Shown here one piece after another: positions 33,067 through 41,832 of a stretch of 43,002 nucleotides of DNA. The notes beneath the pieces are model-generated. The model was not told where the DNA came from. It saw only the letters and a program-made list of their open reading frames with translations, and did not search any database. The first letter of the stretch is position 1. Each line of letters begins with the position of its first letter. The position numbers were made by a program, and so were the translations under genes. Source of the stretch: an uncultured Burkholderiales bacterium. GTDB taxonomy: Bacteria; Pseudomonadota; Gammaproteobacteria; Burkholderiales; Burkholderiaceae_C. The stretch lies in NCBI GenBank assembly GCA_903906635.1, contig CAIVLE010000085.1:1-43002 (forward strand), in the 5' to 3' direction.

Positions 33067-34418
33067 GCGCCTATTGTGGCGGCTGTGTGAACCATTTCTC
33101 CTTGCACCACTGTGTGTGCCACCAGCCGATCGTCACCCAGCACCACCAAGGCAAACAGCCACTCGGCCAGGGAGTCGGCTTGCGCGGTGCGGCGTGCCAG
33201 CAGCGGCGTGGCGCTTGGGTGGAGCACCACAAAATCGGCCTCGCAGCCCACTTGCAAATTCCCCACCACGCCGTCTAGCCCCAAAGCCCGCGCTGCGCCT
33301 GCGGTGTGTTGCCACCACAGGTGTGAGGGGCTCAGGCTCAAGCCCGCGCGCCCCACCGCCTGGCGCGCCACGGTGTAGGCAGCGTGCATGGTGTGAAACG
33401 GGCTAAAGCTGGTGCCTCCGCCCACGTCGCTGGCCAGACCGTAGCGCAAGCCACAACGGTCGGCGCTGGCGTAGTCAAAAAAGCCACTGCCTAAAAACAA
33501 ATTGCTGGTCGGGCTGATGGCCGCCACCGCACCGTGCTCGGCCATGCAGGCGCGGTCGGTGTCATCCAAGTGGATGCAGTGCGCATACACCGCACGCTCG
33601 CGAAGCAAACCCGCTTGGGTGTAGACATCCAGATAGCTTCGTGCGTGGGGGAAGAGTTCATGCGTCCAGCGCACTTCGTCCAGGTTTTCGGCCACGTGCG
33701 ACTGAATCCACACCGTGGGGTGTTGCTGTGCCAACTCTCCCGCGCCGTGCAGTTGCGCCTGCGTGCTGGTGGGGGCAAAGCGCGGTGTGATGACGTAGCC
33801 CAAGCGGGCCACACCGTGCCAGCGTTCAATCAAACGCTCGGTCTCTTGTAGGCTTTTTGGGGTGTCGTGGTCGCGCAAGCCCTCGGGGCTGTGGCGGTCT
33901 TGCAGCACCTTGCCGGTGATCATACGCAAGTCACGGGCTTGTGCTTCCATCATGAAGGCGTCCACAGACGCCGAGTGTGCGGTGGCAAATGTCAGCGCGG
34001 TGGTGACGCCGTGACGCATCAACTCATCCAAAAAAAAGCGGGCTACGCCGCGCGCGTGCGCGGGGTCGGCAAACTTCTGTTCGTGCGGGAATGTGTAGTG
34101 CTCCAACCAGGGCAACAAGCCCTCGGCGGGTGATGCTATGACATCGGTTTGCGGGTAGTGGATGTGCAGGTCCACAAAGCCCGGCGCAATCAGGTGGCCT
34201 GCAAAGTGCGTCACTGCCAAATCGGGGTAGTGGCCAATCAAGCTGGCGTAGTGGCCCACCGCTTGCACACGCACCGTGCCGTCGGCCTCGCGCGCGGTGA
34301 CCAGCAGGCCATCGGTCTCGTGCGAGGGCGTGGCGTGTTGGCTGTCGGCAAACCACAGCAGGGCGGCGCGCCATCCGCGCCAATCGGTGCGCTGGGCACT
34401 GGGAGGATTGGGGGTCAT
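33063..34418 (-). CDS. guaD: Guanine deaminase
   Basis: A 451-residue amidohydrolase that converts guanine to xanthine. Diagnostic parts are LIAPGFVDLHIHYPQTDVIA with the HxH metal pair, LLPWLEHYTFPHEQKF, GKVLQDRHSPEGLRD, GYVITPRFAPTSTQAQL, IQSHVAENLDEVRW, ERAVYAHCIHLDDTD and GLASDVGGGTSFSPFHTM with the final Asp. These are specific to guanine deaminase. Both ends overlap neighbours by four bases (xdhB2 stop, thioesterase start), a fully coupled operon. Its product xanthine is the substrate of the xanthine dehydrogenase encoded just upstream. Confidence 0.94.
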   Translation of the reverse strand: MTPNPPSAQRTDWRGWRAALLWFADSQHATPSHETDGLLVTAREADGTVRVQAVGHYASLIGHYPDLAVTHFAGHLIAPGFVDLHIHYPQTDVIASPAEGLLPWLEHYTFPHEQKFADPAHARGVARFFLDELMRHGVTTALTFATAHSASVDAFMMEAQARDLRMITGKVLQDRHSPEGLRDHDTPKSLQETERLIERWHGVARLGYVITPRFAPTSTQAQLHGAGELAQQHPTVWIQSHVAENLDEVRWTHELFPHARSYLDVYTQAGLLRERAVYAHCIHLDDTDRACMAEHGAVAAISPTSNLFLGSGFFDYASADRCGLRYGLASDVGGGTSFSPFHTMHAAYTVARQAVGRAGLSLSPSHLWWQHTAGAARALGLDGVVGNLQVGCEADFVVLHPSATPLLARRTAQADSLAEWLFALVVLGDDRLVAHTVVQGEMVHTAATIGA

Positions 34419-36715
34419 GGGTGCTTCAAGGCGTGCAGCACGCGTTCGGGGGTGGCGGGTGTGTCAAGTTGCACGGCTGAATTGTCGCCGCGTGCGGCCG
34501 AGATGGCTTCACGCAACGCTTCGTACACGCTGATGGCCAGCATGAAGGGCGGCTCGCCCACGGCCTTGCTAGCGCCCACAGTGTCTTCGCGGTTGGCCTC
34601 GGGCCACAGCGACACTGCAAAGTGTTCTGGCACATCGGCGGCGGTGGGGATTTTGTAGGTGCTGGCGCCTTTGGTTTGCAGCACACCGGCGCTGTTGTAC
34701 ACCAACTCTTCGCTGGTGAGCCAGCCCAGGCCTTGCACAAAGCCGCCTTCGATTTGGCCCACGTCAATGGCCGGGTTCAGCGACTGCCCCACGTCGTGCA
34801 AGATGTCCACGCGCAGCAACCGGTACTCCCCCGTCAAGGTGTCAATGGCCACCTCGCTGCACGCCGCGCCATACGCAAAGTAATAAAAAGGACGGCCCGT
34901 GAGGGTGTGGCGGTCGTAATGGATTTTGGGCGTGGCATAAAAGCCATCGCTCCAAAGCTGCACGCGCTGCTGGTAAGCCAGCTGCACCGCTTGCACAAAG
35001 CTGCGCATGGTGTGGGGCGTGCTGACTTGGGAGTTGGCAAACACCACTTCTTGTGGCGTACAGCCATCGAGTTGTGCCAAGCACTGGGCGATGTTGCTGC
35101 GCACCGTCAGAGCGGCGGTTTGTGCGGCACGGCCGTTCAAGTCGGTGCCACTCGATGCGGCGGTGGCGCTGGCATTGGCCACTTTGTCGGTGTCGCTCGC
35201 GCTGATGCGCACTTGCGCCAGGGGCAAGCCAAACACCTGCGCCACCACTGCACAGACCTTGGTATGCAGGCCCTGGCCCATTTCGGTGCCGCCGTGGTTG
35301 ACCAGTACGCTGCCATCTGTGAACACCGACACCAAAGCGCCCGCTTGGTTGAAGTGTGTGGCCGTGAAGCTGATGCCAAATTTGACGGGCGTGAGCGCCA
35401 TACCGCGCTGAATCACGTGGTGCTGCGCATTCCACAGGGCCAGCGCGGCTCTTCGGGCGTGGTACTGGCAGTCCTCAGCCAGGCGGGTCATCAGGGGCTG
35501 CAAGATGTTGTCTTCGATCTGCATGCCGTAGGGCGTGGTATGCCGATCTTGCACGCCATACAGGTTGCGCAGGCGCACATCGAGTGGGTCCAGCTGCAAC
35601 GCACGGGCGATGTCGCCCATCACGGTTTCGATCAGCAACACCCCTTGCGGGCCGCCAAAGCCACGGTAAGCGGTGTGACTTTGGGTGTTGGTTTTGCAGC
35701 GATAAGAGGCGATATCCACGGCTGGCAAAAAGTAAGCGTTGTCTGTGTGAAAAATCGCCCGGTCTGCCACCGGACCGCTCAGGTCGGCGCTGTGGCCACA
35801 GTGCACCATTTGCACCGAATGCAGAGCCAGCAATTGGCCTTGCTCGTCATATGCAGCTTGGTAGTCGTGGCTGAACGGGTGACGCTTGCCGGTGACTAAC
35901 ATGTCGTCCCCCCGGTCCAACCGCATCTTGACCGGGCAGTTCATGGTGTGGGCTGCCACGGCGGCCCACACGGCCAGGTGGCCGCCTTGTGTTTCCTTGC
36001 CACCAAAGCCCCCGCCCATGCGACGGCACACCACCCGCACCGCATGCAGGGGCAGCCCCAAGGCGTGGGCCACCCAGTGCTGTACCTCGCCGGGGTGTTG
36101 GGTGCTCGAATGCACCAGCCATTGCCGCGGGCCTTGCGGCACAGCGTAGGCAATTTGGGTTTCCAAGTAAAAGTGTTCCTGGCCGCCAATCTCCAACTGG
36201 CCCGAGAGCTGGTGTGGCGCCTTTGCCCAGGCCTGCTGGGTGTTGCCGCTGTGCACGTGCACGGGGGGCAACACAAACGACTGCTGCTGCAAGGCGGAGC
36301 GCGCATCCAGTACCGGGGGCTCGGGGGCCACGTCCATGCGTGCCAAGCGTGCCGCATGCAAAGCTTGCTGGTGGGTCTGGGCCAACACCAAAGCCATGAC
36401 CTGGCCCACGTAGGACACGTACGTGCTGGCAAAGATCGGTTCGTCGTGGGTGTAAGCCGCCAGCACCGGGTCACCCACGATATCGGCGGCCGTCACCACG
36501 CCACACACGCCCGGTGCTTTCAGGCAAGCGCTCAGGTCAAGTGCGCGCACCTGACCGCGCGCCACCGTGCTCAGCACAGGGGCTGCGTGCAGCGTGCCTT
36601 CAGTGAGCGGTATGTCGTCGATGTAGGCGGCGCTGCCTTGCACATGGTGCACGGCGCTTTCGTGCAATGCGTGTCTCTCCTCAACGCTTTTGGGGGTGGT
36701 GTGGGGCGTTTTCAT
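34415..36715 (-). CDS. xdhB: Xanthine dehydrogenase, molybdopterin subunit (second copy)
   Basis: A 766-residue molybdenum subunit. It has SAAYIDDIPLTEGTLHAAPV, VRVVCRRMGGGFGGKETQGG, AYRGFGGPQGVLLIETVMGD, NHGGTEMGQGLHTKVCAVVA and ASKAVGEPPFMLAISVYEAL with the catalytic Glu. It clearly differs from the first copy at 8225-10582 throughout, so the two are old paralogues or separate acquisitions and not a recent duplication. It overlaps xdhA2 upstream and guaD downstream by four bases each. Function: oxidation of hypoxanthine and xanthine to urate, using xanthine made by the adjacent guanine deaminase. Confidence 0.93.
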   Translation of the reverse strand: MKTPHTTPKSVEERHALHESAVHHVQGSAAYIDDIPLTEGTLHAAPVLSTVARGQVRALDLSACLKAPGVCGVVTAADIVGDPVLAAYTHDEPIFASTYVSYVGQVMALVLAQTHQQALHAARLARMDVAPEPPVLDARSALQQQSFVLPPVHVHSGNTQQAWAKAPHQLSGQLEIGGQEHFYLETQIAYAVPQGPRQWLVHSSTQHPGEVQHWVAHALGLPLHAVRVVCRRMGGGFGGKETQGGHLAVWAAVAAHTMNCPVKMRLDRGDDMLVTGKRHPFSHDYQAAYDEQGQLLALHSVQMVHCGHSADLSGPVADRAIFHTDNAYFLPAVDIASYRCKTNTQSHTAYRGFGGPQGVLLIETVMGDIARALQLDPLDVRLRNLYGVQDRHTTPYGMQIEDNILQPLMTRLAEDCQYHARRAALALWNAQHHVIQRGMALTPVKFGISFTATHFNQAGALVSVFTDGSVLVNHGGTEMGQGLHTKVCAVVAQVFGLPLAQVRISASDTDKVANASATAASSGTDLNGRAAQTAALTVRSNIAQCLAQLDGCTPQEVVFANSQVSTPHTMRSFVQAVQLAYQQRVQLWSDGFYATPKIHYDRHTLTGRPFYYFAYGAACSEVAIDTLTGEYRLLRVDILHDVGQSLNPAIDVGQIEGGFVQGLGWLTSEELVYNSAGVLQTKGASTYKIPTAADVPEHFAVSLWPEANREDTVGASKAVGEPPFMLAISVYEALREAISAARGDNSAVQLDTPATPERVLHALKHP

Positions 36716-38190
36716 GCCAAGTCCTCCAAGCGAATTTCCCGCTGTCCAGTGCTTTCAAGCCAGGCGCGATGCAACAAATTGCCCAATACCTCGCGGCGAT
36801 AGTCGCTGCTCGCTCGCATGTCAGAGATGGGGTCAAACTCTTGGCGCAAGACGGTTTGCGCTTTGTGCACGGTCTCTGGCGTCCAGTCGCGTGCGCGCAG
36901 TGTGGCCTCGGTTTGAACTGCGCGCACGGGCGTGGGGGCCACGCCACCCACACCGATGCGGGCTTGGGTGATGCGCTGGCCTTGACGCTGGAGCTGTACT
37001 ACCAAGCAGATGGCTGAGATGTCATCTTCTACCCGCTTGGACACTTTGTAGGCCCCCAGCCATTCGTGGTGAGTGGGGCGCGGCACCTTGATCCAGCACA
37101 GCACTTCGTCAGGGGCCATCCGATTTTGTCTGTAGCCGGTGTAGAGGTTTTCTAGAGGCAGTTCGCGGTGCACGATGCGCCCGCGCCGCCAGGCCATGAG
37201 CACCACATGCGCACCCAGCGCTATCAGCAAAGGCATGCTGTCGCCAATGGGTGAGCCATTGGCCACGTTCCCGCCCAGGGTGCCTGACTGGCGAATTGGC
37301 CAGCCCGCAAAGCGGTTGGCAAAAGCCTGCACGTGCGGGCGCTCTTGAGCCAGCGCTTGGAACGCCTGCTGCAAATTCACTGCTGCACCGATGGCGATGT
37401 GGTGGGGGTAGTCTTCCACCGCGCGCAACTCGGCGACACGGTGGAGGTCAATCACTTGGCGCCATCGTTGTCGGCCCTGGGTCAACTGAAGGCCTGCGTC
37501 AGTGGCCCCAGCGATGAGTGTGGCTTGCGGCGACTGGCTGCGCGCGAGCAACAACTCCTCTAGTCGTTCGGGTAGCGCGTACTCGGCATGCGCGCCACGC
37601 GGTTCAATGTCTGCCAGGGCTTGCAACACTGCGGACTCATCTACACGTTGCACCGGGTAGTGGCCCATCTGGCAGGCGGCCTGCACGATCGGTCGGTAGC
37701 CGGTGCAGCGGCACAGGTTGCCAGACAAGGCGTGCTGCGCCTGTTCACGAGTCACCGTTTGGCCTTGGCTCACGCTGTCTTGGTACAGACCAAACAGGCT
37801 CATCACGCAACCCGGGGTGCAAAAGCCGCATTGCGAGCCATGGTGATCGACCATGGCTTGTTGCGCCGGGTGCAGATCGCCCGTCGAGGTGCTCAAGTCG
37901 CCCGCCGTCCACAGCGCCAGGCCGTGGACCGAATGCGCGGGACGAATACAGCTGTTGACGCTGCGGTAGGCCAGCTTGCCACCGCTGGCTTGAGCCACCA
38001 CCACGGTGCAGGCGCCACAGTCACCAGCGGCGCAGCCCTCCTTGGTGTCGCTGCTGCGCAAGTCCTCGCGCAGCAGCTCCAGAAGCGTTCGGTCCGGTGG
38101 TACATTGTTCAGCGTCACAGCCTCTCCTCGTCGCACAAACACCAGTGTGTTCGACTTCAAAGTGGCTGGGGATGGTTTTTGCTTGGTCAT
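36712..38190 (-). CDS. xdhA: Xanthine dehydrogenase, FeS/FAD subunit (second copy)
   Basis: A 492-residue subunit with both [2Fe-2S] clusters (KEGCAAGDCGACTVV, Cys53/58/61; HGSQCGFCTPGCVMS; GNLCRCTGYRPI) and the FAD domain (TLIAGATDAGLQLTQ; GTLGGNVANGSPIGDSMPLL). The ATG at 38190 is preferred because GAGGTGG stands about 10 nt before it; a TTG at 38220 would add ten residues. Sequence identity to the first copy looks confined to cofactor motifs. It heads the four-gene operon xdhA2-xdhB2-guaD-thioesterase and is divergent from the ABC importer, with only 60 nt between the start codons. No GntR-type TGTATACA site is present there. Confidence 0.93.
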   Translation of the reverse strand: MTKQKPSPATLKSNTLVFVRRGEAVTLNNVPPDRTLLELLREDLRSSDTKEGCAAGDCGACTVVVAQASGGKLAYRSVNSCIRPAHSVHGLALWTAGDLSTSTGDLHPAQQAMVDHHGSQCGFCTPGCVMSLFGLYQDSVSQGQTVTREQAQHALSGNLCRCTGYRPIVQAACQMGHYPVQRVDESAVLQALADIEPRGAHAEYALPERLEELLLARSQSPQATLIAGATDAGLQLTQGRQRWRQVIDLHRVAELRAVEDYPHHIAIGAAVNLQQAFQALAQERPHVQAFANRFAGWPIRQSGTLGGNVANGSPIGDSMPLLIALGAHVVLMAWRRGRIVHRELPLENLYTGYRQNRMAPDEVLCWIKVPRPTHHEWLGAYKVSKRVEDDISAICLVVQLQRQGQRITQARIGVGGVAPTPVRAVQTEATLRARDWTPETVHKAQTVLRQEFDPISDMRASSDYRREVLGNLLHRAWLESTGQREIRLEDLA

Positions 38191-38250
38191 AGGTCCCACC
38201 TCATGGTTCCATGTTTCCAAGCAAGATTAGTGCAAACACATAACCCACCG

Positions 38251-39804
38251 ATGTCGCATCCTCTTTTATCTTTACAAGGTATCACCAAGCGCTACCCAGC
38301 GGTGGTGGCCAATGATGGGGTTTCCTTGGTGGTGCAGCCCGGCGAGATCCACGCCGTGTTGGGTGAAAACGGGGCGGGCAAATCCACCCTCATGAAAATC
38401 ATCTATGGCGCGGTCAAACCCGATGCCGGAGACATTTTTTTTCAAGGCAAGCCAGTACAGATTCGAAACCCGCAAGAGGCCAGGCGGTTGGGCTTGAGTA
38501 TGGTGTTTCAGCACTTCAGCTTGTTTGACACTTTGAGCGTGGCCGAAAACGTGTGGCTGGGTTTGGACAAGTCGCTCACCTTGGCGCAAGTCAGCCAGCG
38601 CATCACCGATACCGCGTCGCAATACGGTCTTGACATTGACCCGCATCGCCCGGTCCACACCTTGAGTGTGGGCGAGATGCAGCGCGTGGAGATCATCCGT
38701 GCGTTGTTGACCAACCCCCAGTTGTTGATCTTGGACGAGCCCACGTCGGTGCTCACCCCCCAAGCGGTCGAGAAGTTGTTTGTGGTCTTGCGCCAACTCG
38801 CCAGCGAGGGGCGCAGCATTTTGTACATCAGCCACAAGTTGCACGAAATTCGTGCCTTGTGCACCGCCTGCACCGTGATGCGGGCTGGGCGTGTCACCGG
38901 TGTGTGCGACCCGCGACAAGAGACCAATGCGTCATTGAGCCAGTTGATGATTGGCCGCTTGCCCCCTGAGCTGGGCGTGCGCAGCCAGCAACCCGGGCCC
39001 GAGGTGCTGCGTGTGCACAAGCTGCGCTTGACCCGAGCAGACCCTTTTGGGGTGGACTTGCAGGACATCGATTTGCAAGTGCGCGCGGGAGAAGTGGTGG
39101 GCATTGCTGGTGTGTCGGGCAATGGTCAACGTGAATTGTTGTTCGCCCTCTCGGGCGAAGACACCCGTGCCACGCGCGAGAGCATTCGTTGTCAAGGACA
39201 AGCCATTGGGCATTGGGGGCCCAAGAGGCGGCGCGACATAGGGCTGCACTTTGTGCCTGAGGAGCGCTTGGGTCGAGGGGCTGTGCCCAGCTTGAGCTTG
39301 GCGCAAAACCTGTTGCTCACGCGGCATGAGGCGGTGTCCAAAAAAGGCGGGTTGGGTTGGTTGAATTTATCAGTCTTGCGTGATCAAGCGCAAGCGATCA
39401 TCGCGCGCTACCAAGTCAAGTCCAGCGGGCCCGACGCCCCCGCGCGGTCGCTGTCGGGTGGTAATTTGCAAAAGTTTTTGGTAGGGCGCGAAATCGAGGC
39501 TTCTCCCCAACTGTTGATCGTCTCGCAACCCACCTGGGGCGTGGATGTGGGGGCGTCGGCGCAAATACGAGCCGCTTTGCTGGCGCTGCGCGACGCGGGG
39601 TGCGCTGTTTTGGTGGTGAGTGAGGAGTTGGATGAATTGTTGGAGCTGTCAGACCGATTGCATGTGATCGCCAATGGGCGGCTTTCTCCCGCGCTGAGCC
39701 GCGAAGAGGCCAGTGTGTCGCGCATCGGCGCTTGGATGAGTGGCTTGTGGGACAGCCCCGCGCATGACCCCGCCCCGCTGGAGGTGCCCCATGCTTCGGC
39801 TTGA
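38251..39804 (+). CDS. BMP-type ABC importer, ATPase with two ABC domains
   Basis: A 517-residue ATPase of the ribose/nucleoside importer class. First domain: Walker A GENGAGKST (38-46), LSVGEMQRVEIIRALL signature and LILDEPTSVL Walker B. Second domain: a degenerate GVSGNGQRELL Walker A without Lys, GLHFVPEERLGRGA, LSGGNLQKFLVGREI and PTWGVDVGA. Such uneven pairs are usual for importers with BMP-family binding proteins. The real start is the ATG at 38251, in a frame that is open much further upstream but overlies xdhA2. It powers import of a purine, nucleoside or related ligand, as suggested by the xdh2-guaD operon next to it. Confidence 0.9.
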   Translation: MSHPLLSLQGITKRYPAVVANDGVSLVVQPGEIHAVLGENGAGKSTLMKIIYGAVKPDAGDIFFQGKPVQIRNPQEARRLGLSMVFQHFSLFDTLSVAENVWLGLDKSLTLAQVSQRITDTASQYGLDIDPHRPVHTLSVGEMQRVEIIRALLTNPQLLILDEPTSVLTPQAVEKLFVVLRQLASEGRSILYISHKLHEIRALCTACTVMRAGRVTGVCDPRQETNASLSQLMIGRLPPELGVRSQQPGPEVLRVHKLRLTRADPFGVDLQDIDLQVRAGEVVGIAGVSGNGQRELLFALSGEDTRATRESIRCQGQAIGHWGPKRRRDIGLHFVPEERLGRGAVPSLSLAQNLLLTRHEAVSKKGGLGWLNLSVLRDQAQAIIARYQVKSSGPDAPARSLSGGNLQKFLVGREIEASPQLLIVSQPTWGVDVGASAQIRAALLALRDAGCAVLVVSEELDELLELSDRLHVIANGRLSPALSREEASVSRIGAWMSGLWDSPAHDPAPLEVPHASA

Positions 39805-40876
39805 GCCTCGTGCGCAGGCCTCGGCCCTGTGGCGATATGCCTCGCCGTTGATGGCTTTGGCCATCACGGTCGTGTTGGGTGTGTTGTTGTTTTTGGCGCT
39901 GGACAAAGACCCGATGCGTGGCTTGGCGGTGTTTTTTTGGGAGCCTATCAAAAGCGTCTATGCCTGGTCGGAGTTGTTGGTCAAGGCCACACCATTGCTG
40001 CTGATCGCTTTGGGGCTGGCGGTGTGTTTTCGCTCCAACATCTGGAACATCGGCGCCGAAGGGCAGTTCGTCATGGGGGCTGTGTTTGCTTCTGGCGTCG
40101 CGCTGCTGGCAGACGCCAACAGCCTGAGCGGCTATTGGGTATGGGTGCTGTTGGGCGGCATGGCTGGGGGCATGGTGTGGGCAGGCATCACCGCTTGGCT
40201 GCGCGACAGCTTCAATGCCAGTGAAATTTTGGTCAGCCTCATGTTGGTCTACGTGGCGGTGATGGTGCTCAACTTCTTGGTTTATGGCGCTTGGAAAGAC
40301 CCCTTGGGCTACAACTTCCCCCAAACCAAAACCTTCGATGCGGTCACGCAAATTCCCAAGCTCATCACCGGCACCCGGGTCAACATTGGCGTCCTGCTGG
40401 CCATCAGCGGTGTGTGCGCTTTGTGGGTGTTTTTGTTCCGCACCCATGCGGGCTTTGCGCAACAGGTGGGTGGTTTGGCACCCGATGCAGCGCGGTATGC
40501 CGGCTTTTCGTCGCGTCGCGCTTTGTGGTTGGCCTTGCTCACCTCAGGTGCAGCGGCGGGTTTGGCGGGTGGGCTGGAGGTGGCGGGGCCCTTGCGCCAA
40601 CTCACCCCGTATGTGCCTGCAGGCTATGGCTTTGCCGCCATCATCGTGGCCTTTGTGGGGCGCTTACACCCTGTGGGCATGGTGCTGTCGGCGTTGTTGA
40701 TGAGCATGTTCTACATCGGGGGTGAGTTGGCGCAATCGCGCTTGGGTTTGCCACGGTCCTTGACCGGGGTGTTTCAAGGCTTGTTGCTGTTCACGCTGCT
40801 GGCTTGTGACACCTTGATGCTGTACAAATTGCGCTGGATTCCTTCGCTGCCAGCCACAAAAGAGATTGCCCCATGA
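39791..40876 (+). CDS. BMP-type ABC importer, permease 1
   Basis: A 361-residue membrane protein. About nine hydrophobic segments are seen, starting after LEPRAQASALWRYA with SPLMALAITVVLGVLLFLAL. The family block FRSNIWNIGAEGQFVMGAVF and the late GYGFAAIIVAFVGRLHPVGM mark it as a nucleoside-type (YufP-like) permease. Its ATG lies 14 nt inside the end of the ATPase gene, and its stop overlaps the next permease by four bases, so the operon is tightly coupled. It forms the inner-membrane channel with permease 2. Confidence 0.9.
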   Translation: MLRLEPRAQASALWRYASPLMALAITVVLGVLLFLALDKDPMRGLAVFFWEPIKSVYAWSELLVKATPLLLIALGLAVCFRSNIWNIGAEGQFVMGAVFASGVALLADANSLSGYWVWVLLGGMAGGMVWAGITAWLRDSFNASEILVSLMLVYVAVMVLNFLVYGAWKDPLGYNFPQTKTFDAVTQIPKLITGTRVNIGVLLAISGVCALWVFLFRTHAGFAQQVGGLAPDAARYAGFSSRRALWLALLTSGAAAGLAGGLEVAGPLRQLTPYVPAGYGFAAIIVAFVGRLHPVGMVLSALLMSMFYIGGELAQSRLGLPRSLTGVFQGLLLFTLLACDTLMLYKLRWIPSLPATKEIAP

Positions 40877-41796
40877 TGGACAGTTACGCACTTTTATGGG
40901 CTGCAACCATGAATGCAGGCACCGTTTTGGCGCTCGCTTCCTTGGGGTTGTTGATCAACGAGAAAGCCGGCATCGTCAACCTAGGCGCTGAGGGCATGAT
41001 GTTGTGTGCGGCCATCGCCGGCTATGCGGCTGTGTCGCACACGGGCAGCGATGTGCTGGGCTTTGCAGCCGGCATGGGTGCGGGTGCTGTGTTGGCCGCA
41101 GCCTTTGGTGTGTTGGTGATTTGGCTGGGGACCAACCAATACGCCACGGGCTTGGCGCTGAGCTTGTTTGGGGCTGGCTTTTCAGCCTTTGTGGGCGTGA
41201 GTTATGTGCAGGCGAAATTGCCAGAGCGCACACAGTTCTCCCTGCCTGTGCTGGGAGACTTGCCGTGGGTGGGGCCCGCGATGTTTCGCCATCACCCGTT
41301 GGTGTACGCAGCGATTGCCTTGACCCTGTGGCTGATTTATTTTTTGTACCGCACCCGCGCCGGTTTGGTGTTGCGTGCCGTGGGTGAGTCGCCCGAGTCG
41401 GCCCATGCTTTGGGCTACCCAGTTCGTCGCATTCGGCTCTTGGCCGTGGTGTGTGGGGGTGCGCTGTGCGGACTCGCTGGTGCCTACATCTCCATCATTT
41501 ACACCCCGCTGTGGGTGGAGGGAATGATCGCGGGCAAGGGCTGGATTGCACTGGCCTTGACCACTTTTGCCACCTGGCGTCCGGCACGCGTTCTGCTAGG
41601 TGCTTATTTGTTTGGTGGTGTCACCATGCTGCAATTTCATTTGCAGGCCACGGGGGTGGACATCCCCAGCCAATTTTTGAGTATGCTGCCTTACCTTGCC
41701 ACCATTGCCGTGCTGGCCTTGATTTCGCGCAACCCCACGTGGTTGCGCGTGAACATGCCGGCTTCGATTGGTAAGCCTTTTTTCCCTGGCTCTTGA
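40873..41796 (+). CDS. BMP-type ABC importer, permease 2
   Basis: A 307-residue membrane protein paired with permease 1 (YufQ-like). It starts MMDSYALLWAATMNAGTVLA; the family block INEKAGIVNLGAEGMMLCAA is diagnostic, and RAVGESPESAHALGYPVRRI is the cytoplasmic coupling region. The ATGA overlap with the upstream gene supports the start. It is followed after 36 nt by the substrate-binding lipoprotein gene; this spacer is T-rich but has no hairpin. Confidence 0.9.
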   Translation: MMDSYALLWAATMNAGTVLALASLGLLINEKAGIVNLGAEGMMLCAAIAGYAAVSHTGSDVLGFAAGMGAGAVLAAAFGVLVIWLGTNQYATGLALSLFGAGFSAFVGVSYVQAKLPERTQFSLPVLGDLPWVGPAMFRHHPLVYAAIALTLWLIYFLYRTRAGLVLRAVGESPESAHALGYPVRRIRLLAVVCGGALCGLAGAYISIIYTPLWVEGMIAGKGWIALALTTFATWRPARVLLGAYLFGGVTMLQFHLQATGVDIPSQFLSMLPYLATIAVLALISRNPTWLRVNMPASIGKPFFPGS

Positions 41797-41832
41797 TTTA
41801 TTTTTTTCTCACCCTTGACTGAAGGAACTTGC

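Noticed and set aside
34622-35899. 425-residue open frame opposite xdhB2
   Set aside because: It is a shadow of the molybdopterin subunit gene, which has all catalytic motifs on the other strand.
37588-38250. N-terminal extension of the importer ATPase by 221 residues
   Set aside because: The frame is open but lies antisense to xdhA2 and lacks family features. The ABC domain begins right after the ATG at 38251.
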